DNA of 5,848 bases from Desulfobacula sp. (GTDB taxonomy: Bacteria > Desulfobacterota > Desulfobacteria > Desulfobacterales > Desulfobacteraceae), in NCBI GenBank assembly GCA_023139225.1, contig JAGLNZ010000063.1, positions 1 through 5,848 of the forward strand, read 5' to 3'. The notes beneath the pieces were generated by a model that searched no databases, was not told where the DNA came from, and saw only the letters and a program-made list of their open reading frames with translations. A program made the position numbers and the translations under genes. This document shows positions 1 to 5,848 of this stretch, in pieces (position 1 is the stretch's first letter; each line of letters starts with the position of its first letter).

Positions 1-1050
1 GGAACCGATCATATCGTGGCGTATGATGGTTTTTCCGGGAAAAAAATGCTTTCACAGTTAATTGTGGAAAATCCGGAACCGGTTAAAAGAATTATTCGAA
101 GCATTAATAAATCGCCCGTCTATGTCCCCTGGTTTTCAGGAGAAACAGAAGAAATGGCAGCCAAAACAATTGGGGCTGACCTTTTTGGCGCTCCAGCCGT
201 TTTGACTTGGAAATATAACGACAAATCAATATTTAAAAAGATTTGCCGGCAATTGAACATCCCTGTTGTTGAAGATACCCTGTTTTCGATACACACGGAA
301 AACAAAAACAGTCCAGTTGAAATGGAGAACATAATCCGGCAATATTTGTCTGAATATCAGAGGGTTCTGATACGGGGAACCCAGGATAATAAAGGCGTCT
401 CCCTGGTTTTTAACACAAATGGAAATGATATCCATACCTTGTGCCGTAAGATTTGCCGTCTTAGGATTGATCAAGTCCTTATTGAGCCTTGCCTTAATTT
501 TTTCTCATCTCCCAATGATCAATGGATCATTACTAGAGAACGAAAAATATGCCATGTCGGTATTCTGGATCAGATTCTTAAAGACATGCACCACATTGGA
601 AACATTAAAATGAAAGCGCGATTTTCCGTTGAAACTGATTATATTTTTGACACGTCCTTAAAAATTGTGCAGGACATGGCAGATTCAGGGTATATCGGTG
701 TGATCGGTATTGATTACATTGTCACTGATTCAGGCGTATATCCTGTTGAAAATAATGCCCGTTTTAACGGGTCATCCTATGTGAAAATTATAATGGATAA
801 TATTGAGGATTTGATTGGTCTCATTCCCTGCTGGAAATCTATAAAAGTTAAAATAAAACCGTGCTCATATAATACACTGGCAAAGCAGATAACCCCTATT
901 CTTTTTGATGGCCGTAAATCAGAATCCGTGTTCCCCTGTAATTGTGACGAACTTGATACAACAGGCGATTTTGCAGTGATCCTCCTGGCCCCCGATCTAA
1001 AAAGAATTGCTGATTTAGAACAAACCTTGAATGATATGGGTGTGGAATAG
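1..1050 (+). CDS. ATP-grasp family ligase, 5'-truncated by the window edge
   Basis: This is the carboxy-terminal part (349 codons) of an ATP-grasp enzyme, a family that ligates a carboxylate to an amine or thiol through an acyl-phosphate. The frame is open to base 1. The in-frame GTG at 16 and ATG at 46 sit inside apparent pre-ATP-grasp sequence, so the true start probably lies upstream. The order is typical. A pre-ATP-grasp part comes first (YVPWFSGETEEMAAKTIGA, about 120-176), then the lid/B subdomain (VLIRGTQDNKGVSL, about 364-405, with Arg where Lys is usual). An IEP segment follows near 481-489. The metal-binding end is GIDYI with its Asp at 712-714, then ENNARFNGSSY from 748, matching the family's E-x-N-x-R signature. 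The tail, with VFPCN and a short beta segment (FAVILLA), resembles the end of the PGM1-like peptide ligase group. Substrate is unknown. The PLP and nucleotidyltransferase genes downstream suggest a role in small-molecule or head-group biosynthesis. The fold call is firm; the subfamily is tentative. Confidence 0.82.
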   Translation, partial: GTDHIVAYDGFSGKKMLSQLIVENPEPVKRIIRSINKSPVYVPWFSGETEEMAAKTIGADLFGAPAVLTWKYNDKSIFKKICRQLNIPVVEDTLFSIHTENKNSPVEMENIIRQYLSEYQRVLIRGTQDNKGVSLVFNTNGNDIHTLCRKICRLRIDQVLIEPCLNFFSSPNDQWIITRERKICHVGILDQILKDMHHIGNIKMKARFSVETDYIFDTSLKIVQDMADSGYIGVIGIDYIVTDSGVYPVENNARFNGSSYVKIIMDNIEDLIGLIPCWKSIKVKIKPCSYNTLAKQITPILFDGRKSESVFPCNCDELDTTGDFAVILLAPDLKRIADLEQTLNDMGVE

Positions 1051-1062
1051 TCCACATTTTTT
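1041..1062 (+). terminator. Weak terminator-like hairpin with T-run at the end of the ATP-grasp gene
   Basis: TGTGGA (1041-1046) can pair with TCCACA (1051-1056) around a 4-base ATAG loop, and six T's follow directly (1057-1062). The TAG stop codon of the upstream gene (1048-1050) lies in the loop. Only three of the six pairs are G-C, so this is at best a weak Rho-independent terminator or attenuator. The next gene starts 32 bases after the T-run and I see no convincing promoter between them. It may be only a partial terminator, or chance in AT-rich DNA. Confidence 0.35.
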
Positions 1063-1085
1063 ACTTTTACCATTAACTTTTTTAT

Positions 1086-1090
1086 GGAGA
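1086..1090 (+). promoter_or_regulatory. Ribosome binding site of the PLP enzyme gene
   Basis: GGAGA lies 4 bases before GTG 1095 and 10 bases before the in-frame TTG at 1101. The first spacing is short and the second slightly long, so the choice between the two starts is open. It changes the protein by only two residues. Confidence 0.55.
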
Positions 1091-1094
1091 CAAA

Positions 1095-2048
1095 GTGATA
1101 TTGGGACAAAACAAAGAAGAACAATTGATTCATCATATGGCCGATGATACCCATAATTTTTATTTTATGATCAATCCCTATTTCCCAACCCCTAAGATGA
1201 TTACAAAAATCAGTGAAAATTTATCCCATCTTATACGGTATTACCCCTCCAGCCAGGAAATTATTTCCGGGAAAATTCAAAAGGTTGAAAATATTGATCT
1301 GCCTTTAATTGCAGTGAACGGCAGCTGTGAAGCTATTCGAATCATGCTGCAGCAAAACTCCGGGAAAAAACTTGTGACGGTTCCTAATTTTAATGAATGG
1401 GAAATCACAGATTATATTCCGATGGCCTATGATGCCTCTACCCGTGAAATCATGGATGCCATCAAAAAAAATGATATTGATCTTGTCTGCATCTGCAATC
1501 CCAATAATCCCACTGGATTTTATCGTGAAGATATACAGACACTGGTGGATGCGTTTCCAAAGGTTAAATTTGCCATTGACATCAGTTTTATTGATTTTGT
1601 CAGTAAAACCATACCAGACTATCCAAAGGGCAGGAATGTTATTCTTATAAAAAGCCTGGGGAAAAACTATGGTATCTGCGGTGTGCGCCTGGGGTATATT
1701 GCATCCGAGGATGAAAATTACATAAAAAAACTGCTCCCATTGATCCCTATTTGGAACATCAATTCCATTACAGAATTTTTACTTGATCTTATTTCTGATC
1801 ATATCGATGACTATGAATCCTCAAGAATTAAAATCATTGAAGGAACAGGCAGGATGATTGAGATTTTAAACCAATTCCCGTTTCTTAAGGTTTTTCCAAG
1901 CAAAGCAAACTTTGTGATGATCCATACAAAAAAGCACTTAAAATTTAACCTTAAGAACTGTGCCAATAAAACAGGGCTCAATCAACACTATTATAGAGTT
2001 GCCTATAATAAAAATTATAAAGATTTAAAAGGTCTTATTTATATATAA
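1095..2048 (+). CDS. PLP-dependent aminotransferase/decarboxylase, HisC/CobD-like (class I/II)
   Basis: This is a fold-type I PLP enzyme of 317 residues, shorter than the roughly 350-380 usual for the class. Visible hallmarks are MINPYFPTP (25-33) near the N-terminus; VNGSCEAI (74-81), the cofactor phosphate loop; CNPNNPTGFY (134-143); D162 in AIDISF, pairing with the pyridine nitrogen; and SLGKNYG with the Schiff-base lysine at K190. GVRLGY (196-201) carries R198, and R301 in YYRVAY is the likely substrate-carboxylate arginine. The NCANKTGLN stretch (288-296) is characteristic of aminotransferase-like proteins related to threonine/serine-phosphate decarboxylases and to the aminotransferase half of nucleotidyltransferase-aminotransferase fusions. 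The region before it (about 276-287) and the C-terminus both look shortened. The nucleotidyltransferase next door suggests it makes a small amine phosphate or aminophosphonate for nucleotide activation. Transamination and decarboxylation cannot be told apart here. The GTG start follows GGAGA closely; TTG 1101 is an alternative. It could also be a HisC, but the context and the NCANKTGL segment argue against that. Confidence 0.85.
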   Translation: MILGQNKEEQLIHHMADDTHNFYFMINPYFPTPKMITKISENLSHLIRYYPSSQEIISGKIQKVENIDLPLIAVNGSCEAIRIMLQQNSGKKLVTVPNFNEWEITDYIPMAYDASTREIMDAIKKNDIDLVCICNPNNPTGFYREDIQTLVDAFPKVKFAIDISFIDFVSKTIPDYPKGRNVILIKSLGKNYGICGVRLGYIASEDENYIKKLLPLIPIWNINSITEFLLDLISDHIDDYESSRIKIIEGTGRMIEILNQFPFLKVFPSKANFVMIHTKKHLKFNLKNCANKTGLNQHYYRVAYNKNYKDLKGLIYI

Positions 2049-2131
2049 ATATTTTTCTTCAGGGTGCCGCAAAAGGAAAATACCATAGTTCTACTGTTTG
2101 AAAACCTTATCTAAATTTGGAGAAAAGAAAA
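2049..2131 (+). other. Intergenic spacer between PLP enzyme and nucleotidyltransferase genes
   Basis: This 83-base AT-rich gap is the largest non-coding stretch in the window. I find no strong hairpin with a T-run and no convincing -35/-10 pair at proper spacing. It holds the GGAG site of the next gene. The simplest reading is an intra-operon spacer. Confidence 0.5.
2119..2122 (+). promoter_or_regulatory. Ribosome binding site that sets the nucleotidyltransferase start
   Basis: GGAG lies 9 bases before ATG 2132. A longer reading from TTG 2117 would begin essentially on top of this site, adding five basic or polar residues with no upstream ribosome binding site of their own. ATG 2132 is therefore preferred. 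Confidence 0.7.
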
Positions 2132-2872
2132 ATGCCATCTGCCATTAAAAAAGCCCTGATCCTTGTTGCGGGCTTAGGAAGTAGATTAGACCCCTTAACA
2201 CAGATGCTGCCCAAATGCATGGTTGAGGTGAACGGGACACCTATTCTGATCAACACATTAAATCATCTGGCTGCAAATGGGTTTAAACAAGTGGTGATTG
2301 TTACCGGATATATGGATTTTTTGATTACAAGCCAAATCGGTAATCAATTTAAAAACATGGAAATTATTTACGTTAAAAATGAAATTTTTTACAAAACAAA
2401 TAATATGTACTCATTATGGCTGGCCAAAGAGTACCTCATTGACGACAACGGCGTGCTCCTGATTGAGGGAGATCTATTTTTTGAAGAGGCTGTGCTGACA
2501 AGATTGTTGAATACGGGTGACAATTCATACTGGGTTGTTGATAAATTTATTCTCTTCAAAGAAGGATGCATGCTGACCACTGATGAAGCAGGGGGGATTG
2601 AGAAAATTGATATCATCCGCCACACCTTATCAAGATATAAGCGCAATCAACATAAATCCGCCGGTATGTTAAAAATTTCAAACCAGATGGGTCAAATATT
2701 GTCAGATTGTCTTGACTTTGAAGTAAAACATGGGCATTTTGATATTTATTATGATCAGGTAGTTTCCAGGCATATAAAACAATTTGATCTAAATACCTGC
2801 GATATCAACGGACTCAAATGGGTGGAGATTGATAACATCCATGATCTGAAAAAGGCTGAGGCTATATTTTGA
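2132..2872 (+). CDS. Nucleotidyltransferase, LicC/PntC-type (probable CTP-dependent cytidylyltransferase)
   Basis: This 246-residue NTP-transferase would join a nucleoside monophosphate, most likely CMP, to a phosphorylated amino alcohol or an aminophosphonate. The nucleotide loop is LVAGLGSRLDPLT (11-23), followed by PKCMVEVNG (27-35), where K28 is the conserved lysine. TNNMYSL (89-95) and EGDLFF (112-117) with metal-binding D114 are typical of phosphocholine and 2-aminoethylphosphonate cytidylyltransferases rather than long sugar nucleotidyltransferases. WVEIDNIHDL (230-239) supplies the second metal Asp, D234. The length fits the LicC family, with no extra domain. The preceding PLP gene strengthens the head-group reading, since in other bacteria such a nucleotidyltransferase is often fused to an aminotransferase. 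Phosphocholine, phosphoethanolamine and 2-aminoethylphosphonate are all possible substrates, and I see no choline kinase or PEP mutase in the window to decide. The stop codon overlaps the start of the sensor kinase gene. The fold is near certain; CTP use is likely; the substrate is unknown. Confidence 0.87.
   Translation: MPSAIKKALILVAGLGSRLDPLTQMLPKCMVEVNGTPILINTLNHLAANGFKQVVIVTGYMDFLITSQIGNQFKNMEIIYVKNEIFYKTNNMYSLWLAKEYLIDDNGVLLIEGDLFFEEAVLTRLLNTGDNSYWVVDKFILFKEGCMLTTDEAGGIEKIDIIRHTLSRYKRNQHKSAGMLKISNQMGQILSDCLDFEVKHGHFDIYYDQVVSRHIKQFDLNTCDINGLKWVEIDNIHDLKKAEAIF
2858..2861 (+). promoter_or_regulatory. Ribosome binding site for the sensor kinase, inside the upstream gene
   Basis: GAGG lies 7 bases before TTG 2869, inside the last codons of the nucleotidyltransferase gene. 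An in-frame TGA at 2857-2859 blocks any start further upstream. The next in-frame ATG (2929) would cut off most of the first membrane segment. These points together fix TTG 2869 as the start. Confidence 0.72.
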
Positions 2873-5848
2873 GGATTAGTCTTAAATATAAATTTCTTGT
2901 TCCAACCTTATGTCTGCTTGTTGCCGGGATGGGAATCGTATCCATTGTTTCCCATATCAAGGCAAAAGATGCTCTGACAAAAGTAATTGTTGATGAAATT
3001 GACAATATTACCCAGACAACGGTTAGTTCGATGTCTTCATGGATTAATGACCGCAAGCTTGATGTCGGCAACTGGAGCAAGCAGGGGGTATATAAGACAG
3101 CATTGCTGAATTCTTTTTTAGGGCGAACGGCCAGGACCTTTGCCAATGATCAGCTTAAAAGGATAAAACAAGATTACGGGTTCTATGAAAATATTGTACT
3201 GGCTGATACCTCAGGTGATCTGGTGGCCGATTCTGATCCTGATTACATCGGAAGATTGAATGTGGGTGGCAGAACGTATTTTCAAGAAGCCCTGAAAGGC
3301 CGCGTATATGTGTCCGAACACGTCCTGAAAAGTCGAGCCAGTGGCAAGCTTGTTTTCATGGTTTCTGCTCCGGTGGAAGATAAAGGAAAAGTTGCAGGTG
3401 TCCTTTTTGCAGTGTTTGAGGTGAATACCTTTGTAAGGCAGTTTGTGGATCCGATCCGGATCGGAGAGAACGGGTATGCCTATATTTTTTTAGATAACGG
3501 CTTGATTGTTTCCGGGCGGGACAAGCTTGCGATATCCGGACAGAACATTAACGATTTTCATTTTGGCAGGGACATAATGCAAAATCGTGAAGGACTCATT
3601 GAGTATGATCTGGATGGCAGAAAAATGATTGCCTCCTTCAAAAAACTGGATGAAATGAATTGGACCATTGTGGTTTGTGCAGTTAAAAACGAAGTTTTTC
3701 TGCCAATAAAAAACTTGGGCCATCTCAATGGTATGGTGACGATTGCTGTTGTTCTGATCGTGGCATTGGTGATCTTTTTGCTTACCGATTCTTTATCCCG
3801 TCCTATTAAAGAAGTGGTCTTGGGGCTTAAAAAAATGGGAAAAGGCCATTTGAATTTTCGCCTTGACATTAAAAACAGGGATGAAATCGGAGAGATCGGC
3901 CAGGCATTGAATACAATGGCCCAAAATCTTGAAAAGTCAGACAACAGGATCAAACACCAAAATATTCTTCTTGAAAAAGCACGGGACGAGCTTGAACTCA
4001 GGGTTGATCAGCGAACATCGGAATTGAGAACGGCTGAACAAAAATACAGAGGGATTTTTGAAAATGCAGTTGAAGGTATATTCCAGACAACTATCGATGG
4101 CCGTATCCTTGATGTCAATCCCTCTTTTGCCAAAATTTTGGGATATGATTCAGTTGGGGAAATGCTTTCAGATAAAAAACAAAAGTTTTTCCCGGTTTCT
4201 GAAAAGGAAGGGATAAAGCTCAAACATATACTGGAAGCCGAGGGAAAGATAGTTGCATATGAAACCAGGCTTTTCCGAAAAGACGGTAACGAGTTCTGGT
4301 GTTCCATTTCTGCCGGTAAGATTCATAATGAAGAAGACTCAAGGGTTTATTTTGAAGGGTTTGTCATTGATATCACCGAGCGCAGGGAAAAGGAAAAAGC
4401 CCAAAGAGAGTGGAAGGCAGCCAAGGCAGCCAATCATGCCAAGTCCGAGTTCTTGGCTAACATGAGCCATGAGATAAGGACGCCTTTGAATGCATTGCTC
4501 GGATTCAGTGAATTATTGTCTGTGGATCTGAATGATCCTAAACAGGAAAGCTATATTGATGCAATGAGGACGGCCGGGAAAAGCCTTCTTACTTTAATCA
4601 ACGATATTCTTGATCTTTCAAAAGTTGAAGCCGGCAAGATGGTTTTTAAATATGAGCCGGTCGACCTTAAAATTTTATTTACTGAAATCGAGTATATTTT
4701 TAAGGAAAAAATATCCGGCAAAGACATCCGGTTGGCAGTGGAACTTGCAGATAATATGCCGATTCTTCTGATGCTTGATGAAACCAGAATCAGGCAGATC
4801 CTTTTAAACCTTGTGGGCAATGCTGTTAAATTTACTGAAAAAGGAGTGATTAAACTGATTGCTAAAGACCAGGCCACTCAAAATCAGGGTAGGATTGATC
4901 TGATCCTCAAGGTTGAGGATACGGGACCCGGAATTGAAAAAAATGAATTAGACTCAATATTTGAATCATTCAAGCAGGTTAACGGACAGATAAACAGAAA
5001 GTATGGCGGGACCGGCCTTGGATTGGCAATTTGCAAAAGACTTACCGAGGCAATGAACGGACAGATCAGCGTTGCAAGCAAAACTGGTGTTGGAAGTACG
5101 TTTACGGTCAGTCTTAAAAATGTGGAAATTTTATCAGATGAAATAATAAATGTGGCTAAAAAGGAATCGGTAGACAACACTGGTCCGTCTTGTTTTGAAA
5201 AAAAGAAAATTCTAATCGTCGATGATATTGAATCCAATCGTCTCATGCTCAAAGAGTTGCTGACCAGATTCAATCAGGATGTTCTTGAGGCTGATAACGG
5301 GCACCAAGCTCTTGCCATGGCAAAAGAGAATCATCCTGATATCATTATCATGGATATCAGGATGCCTGTGATGGACGGGGATGAGGCTACAAAAAGGCTT
5401 AAGTCGGATCCGTATACAAAAAGCATCCCGGTAATTGCTTTTACAGGCGATGTGGTGGCAAAGACAAAAACAGGTGCTTTAAAAAAAGGATATGATGGAT
5501 ATCTGACCAAACCTGTTAAAATTGCGGCACTGAAGGATGAATTGTCCAGGTATTTAAGGGTGGAAAAAACTGGTAAAATATTAAAAAAGCAGGATCAATC
5601 AATAGATACGCTTGTGAAAGAAGATACTTTGAATCCAGAACAACTTATTTTGGTTTTAAAAAATGATATTCTTCCTTCCTGTCTTTCCTATAAGAATTCC
5701 ATTGTCATCAATCAGATTAAAGAATTTTCGAAAACATTAATGCAATTGTCACAAAAACACCATGTACCGCCCCTTGCAGCATTCAGTGATGACTTGACCG
5801 GATACGCCGATTTTTTTGATATCACCCGTATTGAAAAAAAAATGGAAG
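2869..5848 (+). CDS. Hybrid sensor histidine kinase (Cache-HAMP-PAS-HisKA-HATPase-REC), 3'-truncated by the window edge
   Basis: At least 993 residues of an inner-membrane hybrid kinase are present; the frame is still open at the right edge. TM1 is about 9-27. A periplasmic dCache-like sensor (about 30-283) follows, with ADTSGDLVADSDPDYIG, GGRTYF (133-138) and IGENGYAYI. TM2 is about 288-306, HAMP about 307-357 (DEIGEIG at 338-344), and a coiled-coil linker runs to about 388. PAS (about 389-504) ends in DITERR. HisKA has NMSHEIRTPLN with phospho-acceptor H534. The ATPase has N651 (N box), DTGPG 684-688 (G1) and GGTGLGL 713-719 (G2). The receiver has D785/D786, phospho-acceptor D829, T859 and K881. 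All catalytic residues are intact. After residue 905 comes a helical tail without a recognisable Hpt histidine motif. TTG 2869 overlaps the preceding TGA, implying translational coupling. The Cache site has Tyr where the amino-acid-binding type has Trp, so the ligand is unknown. No partner DNA-binding regulator lies in the window. Confidence 0.93.
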   Translation, partial: MRISLKYKFLVPTLCLLVAGMGIVSIVSHIKAKDALTKVIVDEIDNITQTTVSSMSSWINDRKLDVGNWSKQGVYKTALLNSFLGRTARTFANDQLKRIKQDYGFYENIVLADTSGDLVADSDPDYIGRLNVGGRTYFQEALKGRVYVSEHVLKSRASGKLVFMVSAPVEDKGKVAGVLFAVFEVNTFVRQFVDPIRIGENGYAYIFLDNGLIVSGRDKLAISGQNINDFHFGRDIMQNREGLIEYDLDGRKMIASFKKLDEMNWTIVVCAVKNEVFLPIKNLGHLNGMVTIAVVLIVALVIFLLTDSLSRPIKEVVLGLKKMGKGHLNFRLDIKNRDEIGEIGQALNTMAQNLEKSDNRIKHQNILLEKARDELELRVDQRTSELRTAEQKYRGIFENAVEGIFQTTIDGRILDVNPSFAKILGYDSVGEMLSDKKQKFFPVSEKEGIKLKHILEAEGKIVAYETRLFRKDGNEFWCSISAGKIHNEEDSRVYFEGFVIDITERREKEKAQREWKAAKAANHAKSEFLANMSHEIRTPLNALLGFSELLSVDLNDPKQESYIDAMRTAGKSLLTLINDILDLSKVEAGKMVFKYEPVDLKILFTEIEYIFKEKISGKDIRLAVELADNMPILLMLDETRIRQILLNLVGNAVKFTEKGVIKLIAKDQATQNQGRIDLILKVEDTGPGIEKNELDSIFESFKQVNGQINRKYGGTGLGLAICKRLTEAMNGQISVASKTGVGSTFTVSLKNVEILSDEIINVAKKESVDNTGPSCFEKKKILIVDDIESNRLMLKELLTRFNQDVLEADNGHQALAMAKENHPDIIIMDIRMPVMDGDEATKRLKSDPYTKSIPVIAFTGDVVAKTKTGALKKGYDGYLTKPVKIAALKDELSRYLRVEKTGKILKKQDQSIDTLVKEDTLNPEQLILVLKNDILPSCLSYKNSIVINQIKEFSKTLMQLSQKHHVPPLAAFSDDLTGYADFFDITRIEKKME

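Noticed and set aside
514..531. 7-bp inverted repeat AATGATC / GATCATT with a 4-base loop
   Set aside because: It is inside the ATP-grasp coding frame, AT-rich, without a T-run, and expected by chance.
16..1050. Taking GTG 16 as the true start of the ATP-grasp gene
   Set aside because: The frame is open to base 1, no good ribosome binding site is visible before it, and the N-terminal domain would be incomplete.
1084..1098. Tiny open frame ATG-GAG-ACA-AAG-TGA before the PLP gene, whose stop overlaps the GTG start
   Set aside because: It is only four codons, contains the ribosome binding site of the real gene, and has no regulatory codon pattern.
777..1154. 125-codon open frame on the minus strand across the first gene boundary
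   Set aside because: It is antisense to two well-supported genes, shows no recognisable domain, and is a shadow frame.
2117..2131. TTG 2117 as the nucleotidyltransferase start
   Set aside because: It overlaps the GGAG site that properly serves ATG 2132, and the extra residues precede the normal N-terminal strand of the fold.
3450..3465. Perfect 16-bp palindrome TCCGATCCGGATCGGA
   Set aside because: It lies inside the Cache domain and encodes DPIRIGE, a stretch that fits normal Cache sequence before GENGYAYI. Coding explains it, and no second copy is seen.
3558..3953. 131-codon minus-strand open frame
   Set aside because: It is antisense to the Cache, TM2 and HAMP region of the hybrid kinase; its protein has no family features.
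4884..5273. 129-codon minus-strand open frame
   Set aside because: It is antisense to the ATPase and receiver region of the kinase, whose motifs are all intact on the plus strand.

Overview
The window is a compact, one-directional stretch of four plus-strand genes with almost no non-coding DNA. I see no RNA genes, mobile elements, CRISPR arrays or long repeats. The DNA is AT-leaning. The large sensor kinase (Cache-HAMP-PAS-HisKA-HATPase-REC plus a helical tail) is of a style common in sulfate-reducing Desulfobacterota. A Desulfobacula/Desulfobacter-type host is therefore a reasonable guess, but it rests on protein style only and has not been checked by any search.

Layout: (1) 1-1050, the 3' part of an ATP-grasp ligase gene that is open at the left edge. 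(2) 1095-2048, a small fold-type I PLP enzyme of the histidinol-phosphate aminotransferase / CobD-like class. (3) 2132-2872, a LicC/PntC-type nucleotidyltransferase, probably a cytidylyltransferase. (4) 2869-5848, a hybrid sensor histidine kinase. It starts at a TTG that overlaps the stop codon of gene 3 and runs off the right edge. Gaps between genes are 44 bp, 83 bp and a 4-bp overlap. A weak hairpin followed by six T's sits on the stop codon of gene 1 and may partly uncouple it from the rest.

How they may work together (inference): the PLP enzyme would make a small amino-alcohol phosphate or aminophosphonate by transamination or decarboxylation. The nucleotidyltransferase would activate it as a CDP-linked head group. 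The ATP-grasp enzyme would form an amide or similar bond on a related molecule. Such head groups usually end up on lipids, capsule or other surface glycans. The hybrid kinase, translationally coupled to the cytidylyltransferase gene, could sense a small extracellular ligand through its Cache domain and link the pathway to an environmental signal. No substrate can be read directly from the sequence.
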